Assembly (NCBI GenBank): GCA_963575745.1
Contig: CAUYUJ010020574.1
Location: forward strand, 90,196-154,195
Reading direction: 5' to 3'
Length of the DNA stretch: 64,000 nucleotides
From: Prorocentrum cordatum
Lineage: Eukaryota > Sar > Dinophyceae > Prorocentrales > Prorocentraceae
The translations under genes and the position numbers were made by a program. The notes under the pieces were generated by a model, which worked only from the letters and a program-made list of their open reading frames with translations, was not told where the DNA came from and ran no database searches. Shown piece by piece: positions 10,683-21,059 of the stretch. Position 1 is the stretch's first letter. Each line of letters starts with the position of its first letter.

Positions 10683-10750
10683 GGAGGTGGAGGAGGAGGA
10701 GGAGGAGGAGGAGGAGGAGGAGGAGGAGGAGGTGTGTGTGTGTGTGTTGT
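10683..10750. repeat. (GGA)n then (GT)n
   Basis: Continuation of the purine tract right of the insertion, ending in GTGTGTGTG. Confidence 0.9.
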
Positions 10751-10869
10751 GGTACGCGAAGGCTATGGCGTGGCTCCCGCTGGGGGGTTCGCCTCCGTGG
10801 CGGTGCGGGTCGCCGCGCCTGGGGAGCCGCTGCTCCCGTCGGTGCGGGGCAGTGCCAGTGCGGGGAGCG

Positions 10870-11165
10870 CACGACCCTGAGATCCGACGCTCCCCCCCAA
10901 AAATGGCGCGGCGGGATTTTGGCGTCATCCTTCCATCCTCTTCCTTCCATCCTTCCATCCTCTTGGCCTCCTGCCCCTGAGATCCGACGCTCCCAACAGC
11001 AAAGTGGGCGCGGCGGGATCTGGGCCGTCTTCGGCCTCCGGGGGCCCTCGCCGGGCCTCGGGAGCGTCAAACAGCGACTCAGGACGAGAACCGGTCCCGG
11101 GGAAGGGGTCTGGACCTCCGGGGCCCACGCATCGAAGAGATTCGAGCAGCCGGCTGTCTAGGGGG
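10870..11165 (+). repeat. Dispersed repeat family D1, near full length
   Basis: The start word CTGAGATCCGACGCTCCC occurs at 10876 and again at 10977, so the 5' end is duplicated. Then follow CGGCGGGATCTGGGCCG, GGGGGCCCTCGCCGGGCCTC, GGGAGCGTC, GGGGAAGGGGTCTGGACCTC and ATCGAAGAGATTCGAGCAGC. The inner words GACGCTCCC and GGGAGCGTC form an inverted pair. About 190 bp; no recognisable pol III boxes. Confidence 0.7.
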
Positions 11166-11279
11166 GCGCGGGGCGTGCAAGGGCGGGGAGCGCACGGGGC
11201 GGATGGGCGGGAGCTGTGGCCAGGAGGCAGTGCTCCGCCGAGCAGTGTATACCTCTGACGCCCCTATGCCTCCTCTCCG

Positions 11280-11332
11280 TCCTCCTCCTCCTCCTCCTCC
11301 TCCTCCTCCTCCTCCTCCTCCTCCTCCTCCCC
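11280..11332. repeat. (TCC)n microsatellite
   Basis: Uninterrupted CTC/TCC pyrimidine tract. Confidence 0.95.
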
Positions 11333-11419
11333 CCTACTTCCATGCTCAGCACGCTCGCCGCTTCACTCCATCGTCTCTGTTTCATGATTTCTGCCAATGC
11401 ACCCATGTTGTGCACGGCT

Positions 11420-11517
11420 TCTGTCTGTCTGTCTGTCTGTCTCTGTCTCTGTCTCTGTCTCTGTCTCTGTCTCTGTCTCTGTCTCTGTCTCTGTCTCTGT
11501 GTCTGTCTGTCTATCTA

Positions 11518-11590
<73 letters not shown>

Positions 11591-11605
11591 GTCTGTCGGT
11601 CTGTA
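11420..11605. repeat. (CTGT)n and (CTGTCT)n microsatellite
   Basis: Hexamer CTGTCT phase at 11440-11500 passing to tetramer GTCT/CTGT to 11605. A similar CTGT tract is at 62685-62800. It supplies the Thr-Asp-Arg-Gln repeats of minus-strand ORFs. Confidence 0.95.
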
Positions 11606-11823
11606 GCGGAAATGACCCGTGCGACGCCAGTGGGGCGTGGTAGGAAGTCTCGCGCTGGTGCAATTGCGTAGGAAAAGCGCCGAGAATGACAGTGATTCGC
11701 TTCGCACAGAGGTGCAGGCAACAAGCGCAGCAGAGCACGCGCGCGCGACGGAAAGAACTGGCTTACACACGCCAGAGCTATCCTTTTTGGCACGGAGGCG
11801 CAGAGCTTCCAACAACCAATCAT
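11515..11823 (-). CDS. ORF immediately downstream of the spliced-leader relic
   Basis: A 102-codon minus-strand ORF whose ATG (11823) abuts the truncated spliced-leader copy. The first 75 or so residues (MIGCWKLCASVPKRIALACV...) are of ordinary composition. The C-terminal part is Thr-Asp-Arg-Gln repeats from the CTGT microsatellite. I recognise no family. It may be the 5' end of a retroposed transcript that later ran into a microsatellite. The position after the leader is suggestive, not proof of coding. Confidence 0.3.
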
Positions 11824-11860
11824 CTTGAGCCAACATGGCTTGAGCCAAAATGGCTACGGA
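11824..11860 (-). other. Tandem relict dinoflagellate spliced leader
   Basis: Positions 11860 to 11839, read on the minus strand, match all 22 nt of the dinoflagellate spliced leader (ending GCCATTTTGGCTCAAG). It is followed at once by CCATGTTGGCTCAAG (11838-11824), the last 15 nt of the leader with one mismatch. In dinoflagellates the leader is trans-spliced onto mRNA 5' ends. Genomic copies, especially nested ones, mark cDNAs re-integrated after trans-splicing. Neither copy is followed by an Sm-site or SL-RNA structure, so this is a relic and not an SL RNA gene. Confidence 0.93.
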
Positions 11861-11934
11861 ACGACGAGGAAGAGGCTCAGACTTGCGACGTCTTTGTTGG
11901 TTGTTCGATGTCTCTAGAAAACGCCCACAAGGGG

Positions 11935-12080
11935 AACAGATGCGATTCCCAGACGTCCAGACCCTTCCCCCAGGGCTGGTTTTCAGCCCGAGGCGCGCTG
12001 TTTGACGGTCCCAGGGCACAGCGAATGTTCCTGGAGGCTGAGAGCGGCCAAAGAAACTTCCGGCCTTCCGGTCGTGAGTT
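11935..12080 (-). repeat. Dispersed repeat family D1, diverged copy
   Basis: Retains CCAGACCCTTCCCCCAGGGC and AGGCTGAGAGCGGCC in the order of the reverse-complemented D1 element. Confidence 0.5.
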
Positions 12081-12309
12081 CGTCACGGCGCAAGCATGTC
12101 TGGGGAGGCGGTCAGCTGGGGTCTCGAGTTGGCGCGACGGGGCCATCATGGTAATGATGAGAGCCACTCTGAAATTTGACGCGAGCTCCCGCTGCAGAGA
12201 CATTCCCACGGAAGCCGGGCCGTCAAAAGTCAAAACCCAGGACGCGCTCGTCACAAAAAGTCGGCTCATCCGAGCTACAGAATACTCGAGTCTTACGCTT
12301 CCTCCCCGA

Positions 12310-12510
12310 CAGCAGCAGCCCCAGACATCCAGCTGCTCCAATTTTTTCGATGCGTGGGCCCCGGAGGTCCAGACCCCTTCCCCAGGACCCGTTTTTCCTC
12401 CTGAACCGTGTTCTGACGCTCCCGAAGCCCGGCGAGGGCCCCCGGAGGCCGAAAACGGCCCAAATCCCGCCGCTCCCATTTGTTTTGGGAGCGTCGGATC
12501 TCAGGGGCAG
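12310..12510 (-). repeat. Dispersed repeat family D1, near full length
   Basis: Reverse complement of the 10977 copy at high identity: CATCCAGCTGCTCC, GGTCCAGACCCCTTCCCC, GCCCGGCGAGGGCCCCCGGA, and the end word GGGAGCGTCGGATCTCAGGG. Confidence 0.75.
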
Positions 12511-12696
12511 GAGGCCAAGAGGACCCTGACCTTCCAGGAGGGCTAAAAAATAGCACCCGACTTTAAAAAACCTATCCCAAAGCTATTCTACGTCTTGGTT
12601 CTAAGCTGGTTCGCTCGGTGTTGTAAGTTTTTAAGCCTCCAGTGCTAAAAAATAGCTCTCTGGAAGGCCAAGGGGATGGAAGGAGGAGGCCGGCCA

Positions 12697-12814
12697 GGTC
12701 CACGCGCCCGGCGAGCTCGTCGTGCAGGCGCGAGGGCTCGGCGTCCTCCCTGCGGCCCCCGGGGGCGCCGAGCGCGCAGGCCAGCCGCTCCTCCGCGCGG
12801 CGGATGCCCTGCCG
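12697..12814 (-). CDS. Putative exon, coiled-coil protein
   Basis: Minus-strand frame reading GIRRAEERLACALGAPGG and on through RLHDELAGRVDLAG, preceded by the acceptor CCGCGGCAG. Charged, helical, Ala/Leu/Arg/Glu-rich, and consistent with the minus-strand exon series. The plus-strand frame is Arg/Pro-rich low complexity. Confidence 0.5.
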
Positions 12815-12892
12815 CGGGTCCCAAAATTTGGGTCGGGCGTGTCCTCCTACAGGAGGACCTTGGACGCAGAATCAGCTACCCAGGGACGTACC

Positions 12893-13035
12893 CAAGAGGC
12901 CCCCAAGAGCCCCCCAAGAGGCCCAAGGGGGCCCCAAGACGCCGCCAAGGAGCCCCAAGAGACCCCCAAGAGGCCCCCAAGAGGCCCCTAGGAGGCCCCA
13001 AAGATGCCCCCAAGAGGCTTCAAAGAGGCCCCATA
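12893..13035. repeat. 12-bp CCCCAAGAGGCC minisatellite
   Basis: About twelve units of CCCCAAGAGGCC and close variants. It lies between two copies of AGCTACCCAGGGACGTACCC (12873 and 13078). Confidence 0.85.
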
Positions 13036-13076
13036 GAGCGCTCGAGGGCCGGCGGAATGAGCGAAGCGATTAAATA

Positions 13077-15905
13077 AGCTACCCAGGGACGTACCCAACC
13101 TTGTGTACATATGAGGCGGCCATACATCGGACCGCTCGCTACAGAAGCAAGCACCGAAGGACCGTGCTCTTGCACGCTTCGCCAAAGAACGTTGGGCCAG
13201 AGTCAAATGTTTCACATTCGCGGCATCATTCTTAAGAGTCAAATCGTTGGCAGGAAGGCGACCACGAGGGGGCGTGGAAACATACTGATGAAGGTGGAAC
13301 TGGAGACACGCTTCGTCGGAGAAAGAGCGCGTTGAGCTAGGTTCTCATTGCATAACAGCGCCATGCGCACTATGACAGAGCAGCTCCCTGCGCTAAGCGC
13401 TGCAAGTGCCCGAGTTCACTACGAGGAAGAGGCAATTGAAGAATCGATGCGGCATGGGCACATGACAGCGCCATGCGTTCCGCGGCGCCCCATTCCGTTA
13501 CGATGTGCGATCAAACAGCGCAGCGAAGTCTCATGGTGGTCCCCGTGGGATACCTCTCCGCTGGACTTCCCTGGAGCCCACGATGGGTGGCGATGGTTCC
13601 GCAGATCGCAGCCCCCGAAGGGACGGCGAAATCTCGTGGTGATCTGCGTGGGACGTACCTCCGATGGTTTTCCGTGAATCCCGCGAACGTGGCGACAATT
13701 TCGCAGATCGCAGCCCCCCAGGGGGCGACGCGGTCTCGTGGTGATCTGCGTGAAACGTACCCCCGCTGGCCCTCCCAGAAGCCCACGAAGGTGGCGACAG
13801 GCTCGCAGATCGCAGCCCCCTGGGGACGGCGAGGTTTCGTGGTGATCTGCGTGGGACGTACCTCTGGTCCTCCCAGAAGCCCACGATGGGTGGCGACGGT
13901 TCCGCAGATCGCAGCCCCCCAGGGGACGGCGAAGTCTCGTGGTGATCTGGGTGGGACGTACCTCCGCTGGCACTCCCAGGAGCCCACGAAAGTGGCGACA
14001 ATTTCGCAGATCGCAACACCCCTGGGCACGGCGAGGTCTCTGGGTGATCTGCGTCGGACGTACCTCCGCTGGCACTCCCGCGAGCCCACGAAAGTGGCGA
14101 CAATTTCGCAGATCGCAGCCCCCCAGGGGGCGGCGAGGTCTTGTGGTGATCTGCGCGTGACGTACCTCCGCTGGCCCTCCCAGGAGCCCACGAAGGTGTC
14201 GACGGTTTCGCAGATCGAACCCCCCCAGGGGACGGCGAGGTCTCGTGGTGATCTGCGTGGGACGTACCTCCGCTGGGCCTCCCAGAAGCCCACGAACGTG
14301 GTGACAGTTTCGCAGATCGCAGACCCCCCAGGGGACGGCGAGGTCTCGTGGTGATCTGCGTGGGACGTACCTCTATTGGCCCTCCCAGAAACCAACGACG
14401 GTGGCGACAGCTTGGCAGATCGCAGCCCCCCAGGGGGCGGCGAAGTCTCGTGGTGGTCTGCTTGGGCGTACCTCCGCTGGCCCGCCCAGAACCCCACGAA
14501 CGCAGCGACCATTTTTCAGAGCGCAGCCCCCCCAAGGGCCAGCGAAGTCTCGTGGTGATCTGCGTGGGACGTACCTCCGCTGGCACTCCCAGCAGCCCAC
14601 GAAAGTGGCGACAGTTTCGCATATCGAAGCCCCCCAGGGGACAGCGAGGTCTCGTGGTGATCTGCGTGGGACGTACCTCAGCTAACCCTCCCAGGAGCCC
14701 ACGAACGCAGCGACAATTCCGCAGAGCGCAAGCCCCCACTGGACGGCGAGGTTTCGTGGTGATCTGCGTGGGACGTACATCCGCTGGCCATCTCAGCAGC
14801 CCACGGAAGTGGCGACAGTTTCGCAGATCGCAGCCCCCCAGGGGGCGGCGAGGTCTCGTGGTGATCTGCGTGGGACGTACCTCAGCTAACCCTCCCAGGA
14901 GCACGCGAAAGCAGCGACCATTTCGCAGATCGAAAGCCCCCACTGGACGGCGAGGTTTCGTCTTGATCCGCGTGGGACTTACATCCGCTGGACCTCCCAG
15001 AAGCCCACGGACGTGGCGACAATGTCGCAGATCGCAGGCCCCATGAGGACAGCGAGATCTGGTGGTGATCTGCGTGGGACGTACCTCCGCTGGCCCTCCC
15101 AGGAGCCCACGAACATGGCGATAATTTCGCAGATCGCAGCCCACCAGGGGACGGCGAGGTCTTGTGGTGATCTGCGTGGGGCGTACCTCCGCTGGCCCTC
15201 CCAGAAGCCCACGAAAGTGGCGACAATTTCGCAGATCGCAGCCCCCCAGGGGGCGGCGAGATGTCGTGGTGATCTGCGTGGGACGTGCCTCCGCTGACGC
15301 CCCCAAAATCCCACGTAAAGTGACGACATTTTCGCAGATCGCAGTCCCCCGAAGGGACGGCGAGGTCTCGTGGTGATATACGTGGGACGTACCTCCGCTG
15401 GGCATCCCACTAGCCAAAGAACATTCCGACATGTTCGAAGATCGCAGCCCCCAGGGTGCGGCGAGGTCTCGTGGTGATCTGCGTGGGACGTACCTCCGCT
15501 GGCCCTCCCAGCAGCCCACGAAAGTGGCGACGGCTTCGCAAATCGAAGCCCCCCCAGGGGACGGCGAGGTCTCGTGGTGATCTGCGTGGGGCGTACCTAC
15601 GCTGGCCCTCCCAGAAGCCCACGAAAGCGGCGACAGTTTCTCAGATCGCAGCTCCCCAGGGGACGGCGAGGTCTTGTGGTGATCTGCGTGGGATGCACAT
15701 CCGCTGGCCCTCCGCACCCACGAGAGCGGCGACGGTTTCGCAAATCGCAGCCCCCCAGGGGGCGGCGAGGTCACGAGGCAGGAAGGAGGAGGACGAACAC
15801 CAGGAGGATGAGAAGGAGGAGGACGAGGAGGAGAGGGAGGAGGAGGAGAGGGAGATGGGGCAACACAGTGAGTGCACTTTTTCAGAACGAGTACCAAACT
15901 GTCAG
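13077..15905 (+). repeat. Composite satellite C1, unit 1 (102-bp satellite)
   Basis: Head of about 450 bp starting at AGCTACCCAGGGACGTACCC, then from about 13540 to 15775 some 22 copies of a 102-bp unit (GGGACGTACCTCCGCTGGCC...GCAGATCGCAGCCCCCCAGG...GTCTCGTGGTGATCTGCGT). A GGA-rich stretch and a tail with TTTTTCAGAACGAGTACC follow. Because 102 is a multiple of 3, up to 788 codons stay open on the minus strand. I treat that as a consequence of the period. Confidence 0.88.
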
Positions 15906-17935
15906 TGATTACCCGGGGACGTACCCAACCCTTTTAAGCATGTGGATCGCTCAATAAAAAAACAACATTGAATGATTCGCAATGCCCTTGGACGCTTCGT
16001 CAAAGAACGCTGGGCCAAACTCCGATGTTTGGCATATGCAATATGCGGCGTCACTCTTAAGAGTTCAGTCGTTGGCAAGCAAGCAACCACGAGGGGGCGT
16101 GGAAACATGTGGAGGGAGACGAAACATAATTCGCGGGAGGAGCAGCGCCTTGCGCTGTGTTCGCATTGCAGGACAGCGCTATGTGCGCAATGACTGTACA
16201 GCGCCTTGCGCTAAACGTAGCATGTGCCCGCACGCATTACAAACAACAGGCAACTGAAGAAAGGATGCGGCATGGGCAACGGACAGTGCCATGCGTTCTT
16301 CGTTGCGCGGCGCTCGCACACGCCGCGTCACGCCGCTGGCCCTCCCAGAAGCCCCCGAAACTGGCAACAGTTTCGCAGATCGCAGGCCTCCCAGGGGACG
16401 GCGAAGTCTCGTGGTGATCTGCATGGGACGTAACTCCGCTGGCCCTACCAGGAGCCCACGAACATGGCGACAGCTTCGCAGATCGCAGCCCCCCAGGGGA
16501 CGGCGAGGTTTTGTGGTGATCCGCGTGGGACTTACATCCGCTGGCCCTCCCAGAAGCCCACGAACGTGGTGACAGTTGAGCAGATCGCAACCCCCTAAGG
16601 GACGGCGAGATCTCGTGGTGATCCGCGTATGACGTACCGTACGTCGACGAAATGTTGCACCACTTTGGCCGCGCATTGTCAGCTGTATTGGATTGCTCCT
16701 TCCCCCCCCTCCCCCTGATCTTACTATTGGGCACATGGCAAAGGTCCCTTGGCGCCCCCCAGGGCTCGCGACAGAATGTTGCACCACCGAGCCGTTTCGA
16801 TGAACCCGGGACCGCAGTCAATGTTAAGATTGGGGGGAGGGGGGGGTGGAAGCGAACATCCATTGCAACATCGGCTTGCTTTCTTGACATCACCAGGTGG
16901 TGCAACATTTTGTCGATGTACCGTACCTCCGCTGGGACTCCCAGAAGCCCATGAAAGTCCCGACAGTTTCGCAGATCGCAGCCCCCCAAGGGGACGGCGA
17001 CGTCTCGGGGTGATCCGCGTGGGACGTACCTCCGCTGGCCCCCCCAGCAGCCCATGAAAGTGGCGACAATTTCGCAGATCGCAAGCCCCCACTGGACGGC
17101 GAGGTCTCGTGGTGATCTGCGTGGGACGTACCTCCTCTGTCCCTCCCAGGAAGTAACCAAAGTGTCGACAATTTCACTGATCGCAGCCCCCGCTCCCCGC
17201 AGGGGACGGAGAGGTCTCGTGGTGATCCGCGTGTGACGTACCTCCGCTGGGCCTCCCAGAAGCCCACGGAAGTGGCGACATATTCGCAGATCGCAGGCCT
17301 CCCAGGGGACGGCGAGGTCTCGTGGTGATCTGCGTGGGACGTACGTCCGTTGGGCATCCCAGAAGCCCACGAAACTGGCAACAGTTCCGAACATCGCAGC
17401 CCCCCCAAGTGACGGCGAGGTCTAGTGGTGATCCGCGTATGACGTACCTCTGCTGGGCATCCCAGAAGAACGCGAAAGTAGCGACAGACTCGCAGATCGC
17501 AACCCCCCAAAATGACGGCGAGGTCTCGTAATGATCCGCGTGTGACTTACCTCCGCTGGGCCTCTCAGAAGCCAACGAAAGTGGCGACATATTCGCAGAT
17601 CGCAGCCCCCCAGGGGACGACGATGTCTCGAGGTGATCTGCGTAGGACGTACCTCCGCTGGCACTACCAGCAGCCCACGAAAGTGGCGACGGTTTCGCTG
17701 ATCGCAGCCCCTCAGGGGACGACGAGGTCACGAGGCAGGGAGGAGGACGAAGAACACGAGGAGGAGGATAATGGAGGGAGGAAGGAGGAGGTGGAGGAGG
17801 AGGAGGAGGAGAGGGGAAGGAGGAGAATGAGGAGCAGCAGGAGGAGGAGGAGGAGGAGGAGGAGGAGGAGAAGGTGGAGACCGCAGTGCTCTATTCAAAA
17901 CGAGTGCCCAGCACAGGAGGGCTGGGAATAATCGA
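15905..17935 (+). repeat. Composite satellite C1, unit 2
   Basis: The same modules again in the same order: head (TTACCCGGGGACGTACCC...GGACGCTTCGTCAAAGAACG...ACCACGAGGGGGCGTGGAAA), about twelve 102-bp units (16325-16635 and 16922-17735), a GGA tract, and the tail TATTCAAAACGAGTGCCCAG. Interrupted by the TIR element at 16639-16921. Confidence 0.88.
16639..16921. mobile_element. TIR element inserted in a satellite unit
   Basis: A 283-bp element with 25-bp imperfect TIRs (GTAC-TCGAC-AAATGTTGCACCAC pattern, two mismatches). The target CGTACC is duplicated on both sides (16633-16638, 16922-16927). The intact satellite unit reads GACGTACCTCCGCTGG, so removing the element and one duplicate restores the unit exactly. 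An internal copy of the TIR core lies near 16775. No ORF. Confidence 0.92.
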
Positions 17936-18059
17936 AAAATCGTCCCCATCCTATCTCTCAACTCGTTTTGCACACTCCTCCTGTAGAGGGACAGGCCCGA
18001 CTTGACCCAAAAAGGCGGCAGGGGTAACACAAACATGACTCAAACATGCTCGCGCCGTG

Positions 18060-18200
18060 AAACCATCACGACGGAGGGTTCTCGGCCGTTTTCCGCCTCC
18101 AGGGGCCCTCGCGGGGCCCCGGTGCCGTCCCAATAAAACGACTCGGAATTGAGAGCGGGCCTTTGGGGAAACGGCACCGCGTATTGAAAAAGCCAAGACG
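18060..18200 (+). repeat. Dispersed repeat family D1
   Basis: Core CCGCCTCCAGGGGCCCTCGC-GGGGCCCC followed by the conserved downstream words to GGGGAAACGG. Confidence 0.6.
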
Positions 18201-18219
18201 TCGCACGTCTGGGGATAAT

Positions 18220-18313
18220 CAGCACGAACTTTCGGAGGCCCGCGCGGATCTCTTGGGTCGGTCCAGCGCCGACCCCAGAACTCCGCGCGGGCCCACGGAC
18301 ATTGATGCTTGTG
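18220..18313. repeat. Hairpin element H1, copy 1
   Basis: Inverted arms around GGCCCGCGCGGATCTCTTGG and CCGCGCGGGCC, with outer words AGCACGAAC and ATGCTTGTGCT. Same family as 18631-18697 and 32214-32357. Confidence 0.6.
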
Positions 18314-18630
18314 CTGTCTTCTCTTCGGCGTGAGGGAAAGGGGCCCCGAGGAAAGTGGGTTCTGCACCCCACCAGCTTCCACCAGGACCACACTTCCGTC
18401 CTGAGTGATTTCTGATGGACCTGAGGTCCGTGGAGGGCCCCAGAAGCCTGAGACCTCGAACAAAAACCTCACGGCCCGTTCCCCAGAGGACCCGCTTACT
18501 TCGTGGCGATCCTCATGGAATGGACTGCAGTCGATCCCAGGCCAGAAGAACATCCCTCAAGAACATGAGACCCCCCGCAGGAAGAAACACATAGAGCATC
18601 GAAGGGTACCTAGAAGAAGACAAACGGCAC

Positions 18631-18697
18631 AAACATGAACTTTCGACGGCCCGCGCGGATCCAAGCCATCCGCGCGGAGCGCCAAGAAGTTTATGTG
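18631..18697. repeat. Hairpin element H1, copy 2
   Basis: ACAAACATGAACTTTCGACG to the complement-like CGCCAAGAAGTTTATGTGT, with CCGCGCGGA in both arms. Confidence 0.6.
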
Positions 18698-18829
18698 TAT
18701 GCCGCTGTTTGGCCTTCGAAGGGTGCATCATCACAGCGTGGAAGCACGAAGAACATCAGGGGCACCCTCCCCGAAGCGACCTCGATCTCATGCCTCCTGG
18801 TCTGGCTAGATACATGTCCGACACGATGG

Positions 18830-18910
18830 GTCGGCCTCCTCCGGCCCCACGGGGGAAGCGCTGCCTGTCCCGGGCGAGCGCTTCGGGCATGGCGCTCTTC
18901 GAGGCCTGGA
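18830..18910 (-). CDS. Possible exon (weak)
   Basis: Minus-strand frame ASKSAMPEALARDRQRFPRG after a GTCCAG acceptor. Composition is ordinary for protein, and strand and position fit the exon series, but there is no strong coiled-coil pattern and the donor is unclear. Confidence 0.28.
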
Positions 18911-19005
18911 CGAAGCCCGTCCCAGATCCAGGATTCCCAAAAAACATAAATCGAATTCAAAAAACTTGCTCTGGAATCCACAATTCGCGTGCTTTCTCTG
19001 ATGCG

Positions 19006-19179
19006 GGCAAGTTTTCTTGCGCGGCGTTCGCCCCCCCCCCCCCCCCCTCTCGCCCCTCTCCAAACGAACGCTAGCGTGCAAGCGCCTTTCGACTTGCTTG
19101 CCTTCCGGACGCGCAAATCGTTTGCCGCTTGCTTCAGGCTCAGGCCCCCCCCCCATCCGCGAATGCAAGCAAACTTGCC
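19006..19179. mobile_element. MITE-like element M2, copy 2
   Basis: 174 bp with TIRs GGCAAGTTTTCTTGCGCGG and the complement of GGCAAGTTTGCTTGCATTC. The centre words ACGCTAGCGTGCAAGCGCC and CGTTTGCCGCTTGCTTCAGG are shared with copies 1 and 3. Confidence 0.7.
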
Positions 19180-19300
19180 CGGGCCTGAGAAAAAACAAGC
19201 TCAAAACTGGCATTCTGAATTCCATCAATCTGGCCCCCAGAATTCAAGAAACCACTCGAAGGGCAGATCCCTCGGATCGATCATCTTGCCAGGGCGAGAC

Positions 19301-19523
19301 CTCGTGCATGGAGCGCGCGATCTCCTCGTCGAAGCACCCCGCCCGCTGCCGGAGCTCGTCGACCTCGGAGTGGAGGTAGTGCAAGTCCTGCGCCGGACTG
19401 CCGCCCGCGCGCACGCGGGCGGCGCCGCCCAGCGCGCGGGCCACCTGGCCCTCCAGCTGCTGCAGGCCGCCGCTGATCTCCTCCAGCCCGCGGATGCTGC
19501 CAGAGAGGCTGCCAGCGATCTCT
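19301..19523 (-). CDS. Exon, coiled-coil protein
   Basis: About 74 codons on the minus strand, starting after the acceptor CATCCAG and ending ARSMHE before the donor GTCTCG. It reads EIAGSLSGSIRGLEEISGGL, then a Gln/Leu/Ala segment, then a strongly helical SEVDELRQRAGCFDEEIARS. The donor and acceptor are clean and the opposite strand is low complexity, so this is one of the more secure exons. A member of the inferred giant coiled-coil gene. Confidence 0.6.
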
Positions 19524-19736
19524 CTGGATGCTCGGGTCGGGCGATGAGGGGGGGATAGCAAAGGGGGGGGGTTGAGAATCAGCTCGAGTAGCTGATTCTC
19601 CCGGCGCCTCCCAGCGCCGAAGGCGGCCATGTATCGAGGAATGGGCCCCTCGGTGAGGCCGAAACCAGCTGCACGCAGCAAATTTCGAACCCCCCCCTTT
19701 CCCAATCCCCCCTTTCGCCCCGCCCGAGATGCGCAC

Positions 19737-19795
19737 TCCAGCTGGGCGACGGTCCTCTCCAGACTGGCGACCTGCGCCTCTCGCAGACCCTGCTC
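19737..19795 (-). CDS. Short exon, coiled-coil protein
   Basis: Twenty codons, EQGLREAQVASLERTVAQLE, between a GCCGCAG acceptor and a GTGCGC donor. The heptad pattern (L-x3-V-x2-L-x3-V-x2-L) is textbook coiled coil. It lies directly upstream (minus strand) of the 19301-19523 exon. Confidence 0.6.
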
Positions 19796-20559
19796 CTGCG
19801 GCCGAGCACGACATCTCGCAAGACTATCTGTAAGCTGTTGCCGCACCCGCTTCGGACCATTACCATTATTGGAACTGGCCTCCAGCCAGGGCTGCCACGT
19901 CACACCAGCCGTCTGGGCGCCAGTGGCTCTGCGTGACAGCTCCTCCGAAACAGGCCCTCTTTCCCTGTCGGGGATATCCCATCCCCCGGGGTCCAGACGG
20001 GGAGGGTGGGGGCGGGGCAGTTCGTCAGAGTGTCCACAGATGGCCCTGCATGTCTCCAAGATGATCGACGCGGCTCCCTCCCAAGATCGCGCGAACCTGC
20101 CCCCAGCGCTTTGCCCACGACGGCCTGCAGAGCACTCCTGCAGAAGAATCCGAAAGGAGGTCTCGAGATGCTCCGAGATGGTCCCCGAGCGTCCCGATGA
20201 TAGCCCCAGATGCGGAAGTGCTTGGTTGATGAAGCTCCACGGCGAGCGGTATGTGAAGGCAAGGCGCTTCACAAACTACGCGACGCGGGGCAGTGCGAGA
20301 GGGAATTGCCGAGCAAGCGCGCAGGAGGCGCGCTGCGCCTCCAGGGCACCGCGAAAGTATCGAGTGTGTTCGCCTTCTCGAAAATTCGGGCCTCCGACGG
20401 GCCTCCGCGGCCCGAGGATGGCGCTGGGCAGGCCCACCCTGGCCACACGAGGAGCACACGACTCGCAAAGATGCAAAAGGGCCATCAAAGCCCCCACGCA
20501 TCCTCGGCGGCCAGCGAGGGGGGTAAGTGGAAGGGGCGGGCCTTCCGAAGTCCCCAGAC

Positions 20560-20680
20560 CTTCTGACAAGTCTTCTCCGCCTTCCCCGAAGACGCACAAA
20601 AACTTCTCAGAAGGCGCGAGGGCTTCTGAGAAGTCCCGCCACCTTCTGAGAAAGCCTTCTCCTTCTCACTTCCCCCCCTC
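20560..20680. repeat. CTTCTGAGAAG short repeats
   Basis: Six or more copies of CTTCTCAGAAG/CTTCTGAGAAG, each near-palindromic. No gene seen from 20270 to 21050 otherwise; minus-strand frames at 20020-20215 are protein-like only in part. Confidence 0.6.
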
Positions 20681-21059
20681 GCTCGCCGCCGACACCCGCA
20701 AGAAAATCCTAAAAAGAGTCCCAAGGGGCGCTGCTCCAGGATCCTCGGCGAGTCCACGGGAGCCCAGAATGGCCCTCAGAGAGCGACACCGGAGCCCCGA
20801 GGGCTCCCAGGTCTTCAGATAGGCTCCCAACAGCTGGCACGGGGGCTCAAGCTGGCAGCTTTGGGAGGATGCTTGCACTGATCCCCCCTTTGTGGATTCA
20901 GAGGTGCCCTTCCTACCCCGCCCTGTTCGCGGCAGCTCGCCCAGGAATTGCTCCTGGACGAGCAGGTGGGAAGACGAGAAGGGTCGATTATGGACCCAAG
21001 ATGCGCATAGAAGAATTAGCCTGGCGAAGGACCCAGCCATATGCAGTTGTGACTGACGC

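Noticed and set aside
11824-11860. Functional spliced-leader RNA gene
   Set aside because: No Sm-binding site, no SL RNA-like stem-loops and no tandem 5S context; a truncated second leader follows, as in relics.
13531-15897. 788-codon minus-strand ORF and several 200-330 codon ORFs on both strands
   Set aside because: They lie in a satellite whose 102-bp period is a multiple of three. Several frames on both strands are open at once, which is expected from the period and not from coding.
13540-17735. CRISPR-like regular repeats
   Set aside because: Units are contiguous 102-bp satellites with no distinct spacers, and there are no cas genes.
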